Assembly (NCBI RefSeq): GCF_000617845.2
Contig: NZ_DF820426.1
Span: forward strand, 62,001-126,000
Source: Bradyrhizobium sp. DOA9
GTDB taxonomy: Bacteria > Pseudomonadota > Alphaproteobacteria > Rhizobiales > Xanthobacteraceae
Length of the DNA stretch: 64,000 bases
Direction: 5' to 3'
This document shows positions 34,212 to 44,497 of the stretch, in pieces. How positions within the stretch are numbered: position 1 is the stretch's first letter; every line of letters starts with the position of its first letter. A program made the translations under genes and the position numbers. The notes below the pieces were generated by a model. It did not search any database, had not been told where the DNA came from, and worked only from the letters and a program-made list of their open reading frames with translations.

Positions 34212-36570
34212 TGCAGCGCTCAAAACCCGGGAGATCGGGCCCGATGTCTACCTGCCATTCGGCCGGCACGTCACCAATACGGTCATCAGTCTCACGACGC
34301 GAGCGCTGCTGACTGTGATCCGGCTAGACGGCACCTCGTTCGAGACCGCCGAGACGACAGATCTTAATGACCTGCACGCCAAGCTGAACCTCACCCTGCG
34401 CAATGTTGCGGATCCGCGGCTGGCGCTCTGGACCCATCTGGTGCGGCGTCGGACGTCGGACTATCCGGCCGGAGCGTTCCGGTCTGCATTTTCAGCTTCG
34501 CTAGACGCGCAATATCGCGACCGGCTCCGCAAGGCGGCGCTCTTTCGCAACGATCTCTATCTGACGCTGGTTTGGCATCCCGGTCGCGCGACTGCCGACG
34601 CCGCGGCCGCGTTCTTCAGGCGGCTTGGCCGGAGCGCTACGGCTTCCCTCGAAGTCGACAGCGACGCCTTGAAGCGGCTCAACGACGCCAGTCGCGATAT
34701 GGTCGCGGCATTGGAGCGTTACGGCGCCCATACTCTCGGCCTGGCTGAGCGCGATGGCATCGTATTCTCAGAGCCAATGGAGCTGCTCCATGCCGTCGCC
34801 TCCGGCGAGTGGATGCCGATGCCATTGCCGCAAGGGCCAATCGGCCCCGCACTCTATTCAAACCGCGTGATCTTCGGCCGTGAAGCTATCGAAATCCGCA
34901 GCGCGGGCGGCTCGCGCTTCGCCGGCATGTTTGGCCTCAAGGAATATCCGGCGTCCACCAGGCCAGGCCTGTTGAACGTGCTGCTCTCCGCGCCTTTCGA
35001 GGTGATCCTCACCCAATCCTTGGCGTTTTTGTCGAAAGCCGACGCCAAGACTGTCCTGACGCGCAAGCAGAACCAGCTGGTCTCGGCGCAGGATCCGGCG
35101 GCCTCGCAGGTCGATGAGCTCTCTGACGCGCTCGACGATCTCGAATCCAACAGGTTCGTGCTTGGAGATCACCACCTGTCGCTGCTGATCTACGCCGAGA
35201 CGCCTTCGCAGCTGCAGGATCACATGAGCGTGGCCCGGCGCGCACTGGCGGACGCCGGTGCCGTGGTGGCGCGCGAAGATCTGGGCCTTGAAGCGGCCTA
35301 TTGGGCGCAGCTTCCTGGTCTGTTCAAATATCGGGCGCGGACTGGAGCGATCACCTCACGCAATTTCGCGGCACTTTCTCCGTTTCACACCTATCCGACC
35401 GGAAAGCCAGACGGCAACCATTGGGGACCAGCGGTTGCGATGCTCAAGACCGCGTCCGGCTCGCCGTTCTACTTCTCGTTCCATCACGGTGATCTCGGCA
35501 ACACCTTCATTTGCGGCCCCTCCGGCTCCGGCAAGACCGTCGTGCAGAACTTCCTGCTGTCGCAGGCTGAGCGGCTCGGCGCCACATACGTCTTCTTCGA
35601 CAAGGACCGCGGCGCCGAGATCTTCGTCCGTGCCGCCGGGGGCACCTATCTAACGCTCCACAACGGAATTGCGACCGGCTGCGCGCCGCTCAAGGCGCTG
35701 GAGTTGACGCCAGCCAATCTTTCCTTCCTGGGCACTCTTATCCGGAAGCTCGTTACGCCAGAAGACCGCGCGCTGACCGTATCCGAGGAGGAACGGATCG
35801 ATTCCGGTTTGCGCGCGCTTGGTCACCTGCGGCAGGCGGAGCGCTCGTTCGGGGCGCTCCGGACTTTTCTCGGCCAACAGGATCGCGAGGGAATCGGCGC
35901 CCGATTGGAGCGGTGGTGCCGGGGCGCTCCTTTCGGCTGGGTCCTCGATGGCGAGCAGGATGCCATCGGCCTCGACGCCCGGTTCATCGGCTTTGATATG
36001 ACCGATCTCTTAGATCATCCCACCGTTCGCACACCGCTGATGATGTATCTGTTCCATCGCGTGGAGCGCCTGATCGACGGCCGGCGTTTGATCATTGACA
36101 TCGACGAGTTCTGGAAGGCACTTGGCGACGAGGCGTTTCGGGATCTCGCCAACAACAAGCTGAAAACCATCCGCAAGCAGAACGGCGTCATGGTGTTCGG
36201 CACGCAGTCGCCGCGCGACGCGCTGGCTTCCCCGATCGCGCATACTATTGTCGAGCAGTGTCCCACGCAAATCTTCCTGCCCAACGCGCGGGGAACACGC
36301 TCGGACTATGTCGATGGCTTCCATCTGACCGACATTGAATTCCGCCTGATCAAGGAGGAGCTCGCGCCCGAAAGCCGGCGGTTCCTGGTCAAGCAAGGCC
36401 ACAACTCGGTGGTGGCGGAGCTTGAGCTCGGCGGCTTCGACGACGCCCTCGCTGTGCTGTCCGGACGAACGGAGACGGTCGAACTGCTCGACCGCGTTCG
36501 GGCGGAGGTCGGCGACAATCCGGCGCAATGGCTGCCGGTCTTTCACGCGGAACGGAGGACAATCCGATGA
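34204..36570 (+). CDS. virB4: VirB4 secretion ATPase
   Basis: 788 residues from ATG 34204, the usual VirB4 size. Walker A is GPSGSGKT at about 438-445; Walker B LIIDIDEFW and the GTQSPRDAL motif follow. It powers pilus assembly and substrate transfer. It overlaps virB3 by eight bases and virB5 by four (ATGA). Confidence 0.95.
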   Translation: MHNAALKTREIGPDVYLPFGRHVTNTVISLTTRALLTVIRLDGTSFETAETTDLNDLHAKLNLTLRNVADPRLALWTHLVRRRTSDYPAGAFRSAFSASLDAQYRDRLRKAALFRNDLYLTLVWHPGRATADAAAAFFRRLGRSATASLEVDSDALKRLNDASRDMVAALERYGAHTLGLAERDGIVFSEPMELLHAVASGEWMPMPLPQGPIGPALYSNRVIFGREAIEIRSAGGSRFAGMFGLKEYPASTRPGLLNVLLSAPFEVILTQSLAFLSKADAKTVLTRKQNQLVSAQDPAASQVDELSDALDDLESNRFVLGDHHLSLLIYAETPSQLQDHMSVARRALADAGAVVAREDLGLEAAYWAQLPGLFKYRARTGAITSRNFAALSPFHTYPTGKPDGNHWGPAVAMLKTASGSPFYFSFHHGDLGNTFICGPSGSGKTVVQNFLLSQAERLGATYVFFDKDRGAEIFVRAAGGTYLTLHNGIATGCAPLKALELTPANLSFLGTLIRKLVTPEDRALTVSEEERIDSGLRALGHLRQAERSFGALRTFLGQQDREGIGARLERWCRGAPFGWVLDGEQDAIGLDARFIGFDMTDLLDHPTVRTPLMMYLFHRVERLIDGRRLIIDIDEFWKALGDEAFRDLANNKLKTIRKQNGVMVFGTQSPRDALASPIAHTIVEQCPTQIFLPNARGTRSDYVDGFHLTDIEFRLIKEELAPESRRFLVKQGHNSVVAELELGGFDDALAVLSGRTETVELLDRVRAEVGDNPAQWLPVFHAERRTIR

Positions 36571-37289
36571 CGGTTCTGCGTATCCAGATGGCTCTCACGT
36601 CCGTCTCAGTCCTGACCCTTCTGACGGCGGCACCTGCGAGCGCGGAGATTGTGTTCGATCCCAGCGTCTATGCGCGGCAATTCGAGCAGCTGACGGAGCT
36701 GAAAAAGCAGGTCGACACCCTGACGTCGCAGCTCAAGGTGGCGCAGGATCAATTGAACCAGGCCAAGCAGCTCTATGACAGCTTCAACAAGCGTACCAAC
36801 GCCAACGACATCGGATCGCTCTTGAACACGCCGCAGTTCCGGAAAGTTCTGCCGCAACAGTTCTCCGACATCGAACGCCTGGTCGCGGGGCAGGGCGGCG
36901 GCAACTTCGCTGACGCGATGAACCATTACCTTTCGCAGAACCGAGTGTATGCGGGCAACAGCGGCAATTCGTACTATCAGAGCGAGCTCGACCGGATCGC
37001 GCGGCAGACCGGCGCCAAGCACTCCATGGGCCAGGCGGTCTACGACACCGCCTCGCAGCGCATTGATGCACTCGAAGACTTGAGAACGCGCATCAGCTCG
37101 GCGACCGATGTCAAGGAGACACTCGATCTGTCGGCGAGGCTACAAGCCGAACAGGCGCTACTGCAGAACGACGTGCTGCGGATGCAGGGCCTGGCGATGA
37201 TCCAGCAGGCCCGCACGGACATGGATAGCCAGCGGGAGCGCGAGAAGCAACGCCAACTGGTCGATGAAATGAAGGCGGCGCTACGATGA
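36567..37289 (+). CDS. virB5: VirB5 minor pilin
   Basis: 240 residues. Signal peptide to APASA; the rest is helical with coiled-coil heptads (LTELKKQVDTLTSQLKVAQD) and the typical QNRVYAGNSGNSYYQ loop. It is thought to sit at the pilus tip for host contact. It is coupled to virB4 and to the eexN gene by ATGA overlaps. Confidence 0.9.
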   Translation: MTVLRIQMALTSVSVLTLLTAAPASAEIVFDPSVYARQFEQLTELKKQVDTLTSQLKVAQDQLNQAKQLYDSFNKRTNANDIGSLLNTPQFRKVLPQQFSDIERLVAGQGGGNFADAMNHYLSQNRVYAGNSGNSYYQSELDRIARQTGAKHSMGQAVYDTASQRIDALEDLRTRISSATDVKETLDLSARLQAEQALLQNDVLRMQGLAMIQQARTDMDSQREREKQRQLVDEMKAALR

Positions 37290-37531
37290 CGAAGAAGGCA
37301 TCCATTCTGGTCATCGCCGTCACTGCTGCTCTTACGGGCTGTAATGAAACCGAGACAAGGCAGCAAACGAAGACCGTGGGCTGGTTTTTCGATCATCGGG
37401 ACGAGCTTCAGGCAACGCAAAAGGCCTGCCGCGATAACCCAGGTGAACGCAGGAGCACACCCGACTGCATCAACGCCAACGAAGCCCGCAAGAAGATCAC
37501 CGTCCAAGAGATGAAAGACGCTCTGAAGTAG
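37286..37531 (+). CDS. EexN-family entry-exclusion lipoprotein
   Basis: 81 residues with lipobox LTGC at about residues 16-19, followed by TVGWFFDHRDELQATQKACRDNPGERRSTPDCINANEA, the EexN W-F-x-x-H ... C-x(3)-P ... C-x-N-A pattern. The mature lipoprotein probably blocks uptake of the same plasmid by a cell that already has it. Location between virB5 and virB6 is standard for this gene. Confidence 0.9.
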   Translation: MTKKASILVIAVTAALTGCNETETRQQTKTVGWFFDHRDELQATQKACRDNPGERRSTPDCINANEARKKITVQEMKDALK

Positions 37532-37542
37532 GGACCGCCGCG

Positions 37543-38529
37543 ATGGCCATAAACGTCTTCGACAGTTTTCTGAAGGAATTCGAGCAGCCGATCACGACAT
37601 TCGTGTCGACTTCGGCATCGAATCTTGCCTCCTACATTGATGGTCCCCTCCGCACGGCCGTGATGCTCTATGTCATCCTCTACGGTTTTGCGGTGATGCG
37701 GGGCGCAATCTCCGAGCCAATCATGGAATTTGCCTGGCGGGCGATGCGGATCGTGGTCGTGGTGCTGCTTGCGACCAACTCTAGCGCGTTCCAGCAATAC
37801 GTCACCGGGCTGTTCTTTGATTCCTTGCCCAAGGAGATCGGCAATGCCTTGGCGGGCTCGGGACTGAACACAAATTCCGGAGCTCCTTTCGATCAGCTTC
37901 TGACCAAAGGAATCGACGTCGCAAATAAGATCTACGATCAAGCGGGAATAACCGACGTGGCTCCGGCCCTGATTGCCGCCATTCTCCTGATCTTTGTGGC
38001 GGTTGGGTCCTTGTTGCAGTTTGCGATCCTGCTCTATGCCAAGGTTGGGCTCGGCGTCGTGATCGCGCTCGGTCCGCTCTTCATTGCACTTGGATTATTT
38101 GAGGCCACGCGGCCGTTTACGGAGGCCTGGCTCCGGCAGGTCGCGAATTTCGTGATCCTGCTGGTGCTGGTGGTCGCTCTGGTCGGGTTGATGCTAACGA
38201 CCGTCACCGGCTTCATCGACAGGTTTGCGGCAAACGCCGGCACGGCCGGCGAGATGGTGGTCGCCGCTGTCGCCATCAGCGCGGTGCTCGGCCTGTCCGG
38301 GTACATCTCGCTTCAATTGCCGGTCATCGCAGGCGGTCTCGCCGGGGGCGGTGCGTCGCTCGCAGGCCGGTTGGTCACAAGCCCGATGATCGCCAACGCC
38401 ACGGCCGCAGCCGGTGGCGCTTATGCCGGCGCGCGCTGGTCGGCCGGCCGCGGTCTCGCTGCACTACGAGCGAGCCGGCAAGGCGGCAGTATGCGGCGCA
38501 CGCGATCGACGGGAACCACGGCCGCGTAA
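37543..38529 (+). CDS. virB6: VirB6/TrbL polytopic membrane protein
   Basis: 328 residues with several hydrophobic helices, including ALIAAILLIFVAVGSLLQFAILLYA, VGLGVVIALGPLFIALGLF and NFVILLVLVVALVGLMLTTV. The GPLFIALG segment with adjacent W (TEAWLRQ) is characteristic. It forms part of the inner-membrane channel. The C-terminus is basic and serine-rich. Confidence 0.92.
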   Translation: MAINVFDSFLKEFEQPITTFVSTSASNLASYIDGPLRTAVMLYVILYGFAVMRGAISEPIMEFAWRAMRIVVVVLLATNSSAFQQYVTGLFFDSLPKEIGNALAGSGLNTNSGAPFDQLLTKGIDVANKIYDQAGITDVAPALIAAILLIFVAVGSLLQFAILLYAKVGLGVVIALGPLFIALGLFEATRPFTEAWLRQVANFVILLVLVVALVGLMLTTVTGFIDRFAANAGTAGEMVVAAVAISAVLGLSGYISLQLPVIAGGLAGGGASLAGRLVTSPMIANATAAAGGAYAGARWSAGRGLAALRASRQGGSMRRTRSTGTTAA

Positions 38530-38579
38530 GCAGTCATCGCCGGCAACAGACGAGAAAGACAGACAAGGGCATCAGAACG

Positions 38580-38879
38580 ATGTGGCGTCGACTATTCATC
38601 ATCTCCATCATCGGATTTCAGCTTGGCGGCTGCGCCATCTGGTCAAAGAGACCGCCGTCATGTGATGGCCAAGCTCGGCGGCCACTCAATCGTTCGCTGT
38701 GGGATTGGGAGACTGGTACGCCAATAGCCACGCCGGAGCCGCCGGTCCCGCCGTCCGCGCCGGCACCTGTCATCCGCAAAGGCGAGACCAGCCCGGCTGC
38801 GCCTTCCACGAAACTCGCTGCATCAGACCCCGAGGCCGCCATCGCAGCCTCCTACCGCGCTTGCGGCAAGGAGGCCTGA
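38580..38879 (+). CDS. virB7: VirB7-position lipoprotein
   Basis: 99 residues. Short signal MWRRLFIISIIGFQLGGC with lipobox LGGC (Cys18), followed by a proline-rich stretch (PEPPVPPSAPAPV). VirB7 is defined here by place before virB8 and lipoprotein nature rather than by strong sequence signatures. Expected to stabilise VirB9 in the outer-membrane ring. Confidence 0.78.
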   Translation: MWRRLFIISIIGFQLGGCAIWSKRPPSCDGQARRPLNRSLWDWETGTPIATPEPPVPPSAPAPVIRKGETSPAAPSTKLAASDPEAAIAASYRACGKEA

Positions 38880-38880
38880 G

Positions 38881-39552
38881 ATGGTCGGACACGACGAGCT
38901 GAAGGCCTATTTCGACAATGCGCGTCGATGGGAACAGGATCTGCTGCTATCGGCCCATCGCTCGCGGCGAACAGCATGGGTGATTGCCGCGGCTGCATCC
39001 GCATTGGCGGTGGTCTCGGTTGGCGCGGTCGCAGCACTTGCGCCGCTGAAGACGGTCGAGCCGTTCGTCATTCGGGTCGAGAATGCCACCGGCATCGTGG
39101 ATACCGTATCAGCGCTCACTTCGACGCCGGCGCGCTATGATGAAGCCGTCACCAAGTATTTCCTCGGCCGCTATGTCCGCGCGCGCGAAGGTTACAGCTA
39201 TCCGGAGGCCGAAACCAACTTCCGCACTATTTCGCTACTCTCGGGGCAGGGCGAACAGGCTCGGTTCGCGGCTTGGTATCGCGGCTCAAATCCCGAAAGT
39301 CCGCAAGTTGTTCAGGGTCGTTTCGGGGTGGCGACCGTGCGGATCAAGGCGATCTCGCTCCTGGCCGACAATGTCGCCTCGGTGCGCTTCTTGAAAGAGA
39401 GCCGCAAGGGCGAGGAAACGCGCGTGACCCATTGGGTCTCGACCCTGACGTTTACCTATGCCAACGCGCCTATGTCCTCCGCCGACCGTCTCATCAATCC
39501 CCTCGGCTTTCTGGTCTCGGAATATCGCGCCGATCCGGAGATCGTGCCATGA
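38881..39552 (+). CDS. virB8: VirB8 inner-membrane assembly protein
   Basis: 223 residues: short cytoplasmic N-terminus, one membrane helix (AWVIAAAASALAVVSVGAVAAL), and a periplasmic NTF2-like domain with VEPFVIRVENATG, YFLGRYVRAREGY and LINPLGFLVSEYRADPE. Starts one base after the virB7 stop and overlaps virB9 by ATGA. Confidence 0.94.
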   Translation: MVGHDELKAYFDNARRWEQDLLLSAHRSRRTAWVIAAAASALAVVSVGAVAALAPLKTVEPFVIRVENATGIVDTVSALTSTPARYDEAVTKYFLGRYVRAREGYSYPEAETNFRTISLLSGQGEQARFAAWYRGSNPESPQVVQGRFGVATVRIKAISLLADNVASVRFLKESRKGEETRVTHWVSTLTFTYANAPMSSADRLINPLGFLVSEYRADPEIVP

Positions 39553-40400
39553 AGTCTATCGCTCTCTTGATGATGTTCGCCCTGGGATTCGCGGGGCCGG
39601 CAATGGCCTTGCAACAGCCGTCACCAGGTCAACATGATGCCCGCGTGAGAACCGTGACCTACGATCCAGCCAACGTGGTCAGGGTCAACGGCGTGATTCG
39701 GGCGTCAACTCAAGTGTTGTTTGCAGACGATGAGGAGGTCGCGCATGTCGCGATTGGCGATGCGATTGCATGGGAGGTCGCACCGGCGGGCTCAATCCTG
39801 TTCCTTAAACCCCGAGAGAAACATCCACCAACCAATTTGCAGGTCGTCACCACGCGGCCTGACGGACGCAAGCGCTCGTATCAATTCGAGCTGTCGATTG
39901 CCGAGACGACGCTGGCGGACAGCTACTTCGTCGTCCGCTTCGCCTATCCCGGCGACGAGATCGAGCGTCGACGTGCGGAGGCGGCGACCCGCGGCGCCGA
40001 GCGGGAAGGCGCGCTGATCGATCAGACCTTCGACCTGCAGCACGCCTATGGCGCCCGCAACTGGCGCTTTTCGGCGCAGGGATCGATCGACCTCGAGCCC
40101 GAAGCCGTTTTCGACGACGGCAAGGAGACCACATTCCGCTTCGCAGGCAACCGCGAGATCCCGGCGATCTACCTGATCAACTCCGATGGCTCGGAAAGCC
40201 TGGTGCCCAAGGATGTCCGCGGCGAACTCGTGGTGGTTCATGCGACAGCGCGGGAGTTCCGGCTGCGCAAAGGAGACAACGTGCTTTGCATTTTCAACGA
40301 AGCATTCGACGCGGTGGGAATTAACCCGGGCACCAATACCACGAGCCCGTCGATTGAGCGGCGCGCGAAGAAATCACCACTAATCCCAAGGCCGCGATAG
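39549..40400 (+). CDS. virB9: VirB9 outer-membrane core component
   Basis: 283 residues. Signal peptide to AMALQ, then the VirB9 domain: DARVRTVTYDPANVVRV, SILFLKPREKHPPTNLQV, RSYQFELS, and the C-terminal domain NREIPAIYLINSDGSESLV. The start at 39549 overlaps the virB8 stop. It forms the ring with VirB7 and VirB10. Confidence 0.94.
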   Translation: MKSIALLMMFALGFAGPAMALQQPSPGQHDARVRTVTYDPANVVRVNGVIRASTQVLFADDEEVAHVAIGDAIAWEVAPAGSILFLKPREKHPPTNLQVVTTRPDGRKRSYQFELSIAETTLADSYFVVRFAYPGDEIERRRAEAATRGAEREGALIDQTFDLQHAYGARNWRFSAQGSIDLEPEAVFDDGKETTFRFAGNREIPAIYLINSDGSESLVPKDVRGELVVVHATAREFRLRKGDNVLCIFNEAFDAVGINPGTNTTSPSIERRAKKSPLIPRPR

Positions 40401-40411
40401 GCGAGGGCGAT

Positions 40412-41557
40412 ATGACCGAACATCAAGATGAGACGATCGCCGGCGACCGCGGCATTACGCCAGTGGGCGGAGGGGACAATGGCCGAACGGCAATGCTCAA
40501 ACGCGGCTTCGGTGCGCTGGCGCTCACCGCCTTTGCCGCTCTGATCATCTGGGGGACCTGGAAAGGCGATAAGCCGGTCAGTGATTCCGCCCGGAAGCTG
40601 GTGATCCGCCAGGCGGCGGCATTCGAGCCTATCCCGGAAGCGCCGGCCGCGCCTGTTACCACGGCCTCCATTGGAGCCGCGCCGGTCCCAGCCACGCCAG
40701 CGGCTTCCGCACCAGCCTCCGACCAGCTTCTGGAGAGCGCCCGACGCGCACCGGTGCTGGCCTACAACAGGCCGAATTCCGCTGGACGCCCGGCCCACGA
40801 CAGCGTGACCGGAAGTGTCGTCACTGATCCCTATGGGTTCGGGCGGGGCGAGCCGCGCAACGACCTCGCCGACAAGCTGAAGCCCACCCCGATCGAGGGC
40901 GTGCGTGCAGCGCGGCTTCCCAACCGCAACCTGCTCATTACCCAGGGCACCTCGATCCCCTGCGTGCTGGAGACGGCGATGTCCTCGGACGTGGCCGGTT
41001 TCGTCTCCTGCGTCGTCGTGCGGGACGTGATGTCGGATTCCGGCAACGTGGTGCTGATGGAAAAGGGCACACAAGTGGTCGGTGAATATCGCGGCAATGT
41101 GCGGCGCGGCTCAAAACGCCTGTTCGTGCTGTGGACCCGCGCCAAGACGCCGACCGGCGTCATTGCAGCATTGGCCTCGCCGGCGACCGATGCGCTGGGC
41201 CGCGCCGGGTTTGACGGCGACATCGACACCCACTTCTTTGAACGGTTCGGCTCGGCGCTCCTGCTGTCGGTTGTCAATGATGCCGGCTCGATCGGGCGTC
41301 AGCAGCTGCAGGACAGCTCGATCCAGATCAACAACACCACCGGCGCCACCAACACCGCCGCAGCCATCGCTGTCGAGCAGTCGATCAACATTCCACCGAC
41401 CCTCAACAAGAACCAGGGCGAACTGGTCAACATCTTTGTCGCCCGCGATGTTGATTTCTCCTCGGTCTATCAATTGCGGCGGGTCGAGACTCGGACCCAG
41501 ATATTGGACCGCACCATTCCCGGGGGCCTCGCAGGCCCGGTCGTGGTGCCAAAGTGA
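40412..41557 (+). CDS. virB10: VirB10 scaffold protein
   Basis: 381 residues: cytoplasmic N-terminus, one membrane helix (ALALTAFAALIIWGTW), an alanine/proline-rich periplasmic linker, and the C-terminal TrbI/VirB10 barrel with QGTSIPCVLETAMSSDVAGFVSC, GTQVVGEYRG and VNIFVARDVDFS near the end. It spans both membranes and transmits energy from the ATPases. The stop overlaps the virB11 GTG start. Confidence 0.95.
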   Translation: MTEHQDETIAGDRGITPVGGGDNGRTAMLKRGFGALALTAFAALIIWGTWKGDKPVSDSARKLVIRQAAAFEPIPEAPAAPVTTASIGAAPVPATPAASAPASDQLLESARRAPVLAYNRPNSAGRPAHDSVTGSVVTDPYGFGRGEPRNDLADKLKPTPIEGVRAARLPNRNLLITQGTSIPCVLETAMSSDVAGFVSCVVVRDVMSDSGNVVLMEKGTQVVGEYRGNVRRGSKRLFVLWTRAKTPTGVIAALASPATDALGRAGFDGDIDTHFFERFGSALLLSVVNDAGSIGRQQLQDSSIQINNTTGATNTAAAIAVEQSINIPPTLNKNQGELVNIFVARDVDFSSVYQLRRVETRTQILDRTIPGGLAGPVVVPK

Positions 41558-42585
41558 GCGCCGTACACGCCATCGAAGGCGATGGCAGCCGGCTCGTGCT
41601 GGCGCGCTATCTCGAACCGTTGGCTCCATTTCTGGCGGACAAATCCTTGACCGAAATCGTCGTCAACCGCCCCGGCGAGATTTTCGTGGAAGGCCCCGGC
41701 GGCTGGACCCGGCACGAAGCGCCAGCTCTGACGCATGCCTACCTCTCACACCTCGCGATCGCGGCCGCCGGCCACACCCGTCAGGACATCGGCCCGGAGC
41801 ATCCGGTGGTCTCGACCACCCTGATCGGCGAGGAGCGCTGCCAGATAGTCGTCCCTCCGGCGGTGCCAGCAGGCACCGTAAGTCTCACGATACGCAAGCC
41901 GTCCGCTTTGACGATGACACTGGATGCCTTTGAGCAGGCAAAACTGTTCGATGAGGTCCGTGTCGCCGATGACGAACTCACAACCGACGAGAAACGGCTT
42001 CTGGCCCTGAAAGAAGCCGGAGCCTGGCGCGACTTCTTCCAGTTGGCCGTCTCAACTCGCCGCAACATCATCATTTCCGGGGCGACTGGTTCGGGAAAGA
42101 CGACGCTGTCCAAGGCGCTGATCGCGGCGATCCCGGCACACGAGCGGCTCATCACTATCGAGGACACCGCCGAGCTCGTCGTCCCTCATCAGAATTGCGT
42201 GCGGCTGCTCTATGCCAAGGATGGGCAGGGGCTCTCCAAGATAGGACCGCGCGAACTTCTCGAGTCCTGCCTGCGGATGCGGCCCGATCGTATTCTGCTC
42301 CAGGAGCTTCGCGATGGGACAGCGTTCTTCTATCTGAGAAACGTCAACTCGGGCCACCCGGGATCGATCACAACGGTTCATGCCGACAGCGCCCGGCTCG
42401 CCTTCGAGCAGCTGACCTTGTTGGTCAAGGAAAGCGCGGAAGGCCGCGACCTGCACCGCGACGACATCCGCTCGCTGCTGCTGCTTCTCGTCGACGTCGT
42501 CATCCAGATGCAGAAGCGGGACGGCCGCTACCGCATTTCGGAGATCTACTATGACCCCGTTCGCAAACGCGACAACCTCAGTTAG
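41554..42585 (+). CDS. virB11: VirB11 traffic ATPase
   Basis: 343 residues. Walker A GATGSGKT at 176-183, Asp box TIEDTAEL, Walker B/His region RMRPDRILLQELRDGTAFFYLRNVNSGHPGSITTVHAD. Hexameric ATPase that switches the machine between pilus building and DNA transfer. GTG start in a GTGA overlap with virB10; the end overlaps virD4 by 35 bases. Confidence 0.96.
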   Translation: MSAVHAIEGDGSRLVLARYLEPLAPFLADKSLTEIVVNRPGEIFVEGPGGWTRHEAPALTHAYLSHLAIAAAGHTRQDIGPEHPVVSTTLIGEERCQIVVPPAVPAGTVSLTIRKPSALTMTLDAFEQAKLFDEVRVADDELTTDEKRLLALKEAGAWRDFFQLAVSTRRNIIISGATGSGKTTLSKALIAAIPAHERLITIEDTAELVVPHQNCVRLLYAKDGQGLSKIGPRELLESCLRMRPDRILLQELRDGTAFFYLRNVNSGHPGSITTVHADSARLAFEQLTLLVKESAEGRDLHRDDIRSLLLLLVDVVIQMQKRDGRYRISEIYYDPVRKRDNLS

Positions 42586-44497
42586 GGCGGCGCAGGGCCT
42601 TGCGGTCGCTCTCGCCGCCTGCGCGCTGTTCCTGCTGGTCGCCTCCAACGTGCTGCTGCTGGGGCTAAGGCTTCACGATGGGGGCCTGCACTGGTCGGAG
42701 ATCGCCACCGGCTGGCCCCGCTACGGCGCCGACCCCCGTTTCGACCGTTGGCTGACCCTGTCGACCCTCACGGGCGCGGTCGTCGTCTTTGGCCTGCTCG
42801 GTGCGATCTTCCGGCACCGTCCTCTCCCGCTTCATGGCAGCGCGCGCTTCGCGTCCGAACGCGAAATCAAGGCCGCTGGCCTGCGCTCCAAAGATGGCCT
42901 GCTGCTTGGCCGCAAGGACGGTGCACTGCTCTGCTTCGGCGGGTCGGAACACGTGCTGGTCTACGCTCCGACCCGGGCTGGGAAGGGCGTCGGATATGTC
43001 ATCCCGAACCTGCTCAATTGGCCGGATTCAGTCGTCGTGATGGATGTGAAGAAGGAGAACTGGGACCGCTCGGCCGGATTTCGAGCTGCCCATGGGCAGG
43101 AGGTCTATCTGTTCGACCCGCTCGAGGAGAACGGTCGCACCGCCCGCTACAACCCGCTGGGCTATGTCCGCAGCGATCCCGCGGACCTCTATGACGATCT
43201 GCAGCGGATCTCTGTCATGCTGTTTCCGGCCGAGAGCCGCGGCGATCCCTTCTGGTTCGAGGCGGCACGGTCGGCCTTTGTCGCGATCGGCGGCTATGTC
43301 GCGGAAACGCCCGGCTTGCCATTGACGATCGGCGAGATCCTGCACCAGCTGTCCGCGGCCCCGGACCTCAAGGTACACTTCGAGAAAATTATCGCCGCTC
43401 GCAAGTCCGGCCCCTCGCAACTCTCGCGACATTGCATCACGTCATTGAACGACTTCCTCGCGGCTTCCGAAAACACCATGAACTCGGTGCGTAAGACCGT
43501 GACCGCGAGGCTTGGCCTTTGGCTCAATCCCCGCATCGACGCCGCGACTACAACCAATGATTTCGACCTGCGGCAGCTGCGGAAAAAACCGATGTCAATC
43601 TATCTCGGCGTGACGCCTGACAATCTCGACCGCATGGCGCCGCTGCTGAACCTGTTTTTCCAGCAGGTGGTCGATCTCAATACCCGCGAGCTGCCGGAAC
43701 AGAATTCCAAACTCAATCGCAAGGTGCTGTTGTTGCTCGATGAATTTCCGGCTCTAGGCAATGTCAATGTGCTGGCAAAATCCGTCGCCTTCATCGCCGG
43801 TTACGGCATCCGCCTGCTCACCGTGGTTCAGAGCCCGGCGCAGCTGCGCGCAATCTACGGAATCGATGCGGCCCGCAACTTCATGACCAATCATGCCGTC
43901 GAGGTGGTCTTCGCGCCGAAAGAACAGGATGTCGCTAATGAACTCTCCGAGCGCATCGGTTACGACACCGTGAAAGCGCGGAGCCGCAGCGGGCCGAAGG
44001 GGCTGGCAACGCGGTCGACCAGCGAGACCGTCTCCGAGCATCGGCGCGCCCTGATGCTGCCGCAAGAGCTTAAACTACTCCCAAAATCCAAGGCCTTCAT
44101 CCTCGGCACGGGCCTTCCGCCCGTTATCGCTGACAAGATCCTCTATTACGAGGACAAGGCATTCCTGTCACGTCTAGTGCCGGCTCCTGTCCCAAAGCTG
44201 CCGACAGGCCGCTCGACCGCAGTGCTTGACGCCGAGATCAAGGAGCTTCGCTCCGAGGTCGCCGAGCTTCGCGCGGTATTTCGATCCCGTCCGATGACCG
44301 ACGAGGAGGTGGCCGATCCCTCCACAATTCCAGCCAATGCCAGTTTTGATTTCGGGGACGTGGACGTCGATCTTGAAGGGCTGTCTGAGGAGGACTTGAA
44401 AGCCTGGGTCCTGAACTACATCGACGCCCAAGCCGTCCCGCCGGCGCGACGGTCCAGCCGCAAGCAGAAGGGTGAGCAGCATGAACGACGGGCATGA
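42551..44497 (+). CDS. virD4: VirD4/TraG coupling protein
   Basis: 648 residues: two N-terminal membrane helices, Walker A PTRAGKGVG (140-148), Walker B LLLDEFPALG and the QSPAQLRAIYG segment. It brings the relaxase-DNA complex to the channel. The C-terminus is acidic and then basic (RRSSRKQKGEQHERR). It overlaps both virB11 and the LPD7 gene. Confidence 0.95.
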   Translation: MTPFANATTSVRAAQGLAVALAACALFLLVASNVLLLGLRLHDGGLHWSEIATGWPRYGADPRFDRWLTLSTLTGAVVVFGLLGAIFRHRPLPLHGSARFASEREIKAAGLRSKDGLLLGRKDGALLCFGGSEHVLVYAPTRAGKGVGYVIPNLLNWPDSVVVMDVKKENWDRSAGFRAAHGQEVYLFDPLEENGRTARYNPLGYVRSDPADLYDDLQRISVMLFPAESRGDPFWFEAARSAFVAIGGYVAETPGLPLTIGEILHQLSAAPDLKVHFEKIIAARKSGPSQLSRHCITSLNDFLAASENTMNSVRKTVTARLGLWLNPRIDAATTTNDFDLRQLRKKPMSIYLGVTPDNLDRMAPLLNLFFQQVVDLNTRELPEQNSKLNRKVLLLLDEFPALGNVNVLAKSVAFIAGYGIRLLTVVQSPAQLRAIYGIDAARNFMTNHAVEVVFAPKEQDVANELSERIGYDTVKARSRSGPKGLATRSTSETVSEHRRALMLPQELKLLPKSKAFILGTGLPPVIADKILYYEDKAFLSRLVPAPVPKLPTGRSTAVLDAEIKELRSEVAELRAVFRSRPMTDEEVADPSTIPANASFDFGDVDVDLEGLSEEDLKAWVLNYIDAQAVPPARRSSRKQKGEQHERRA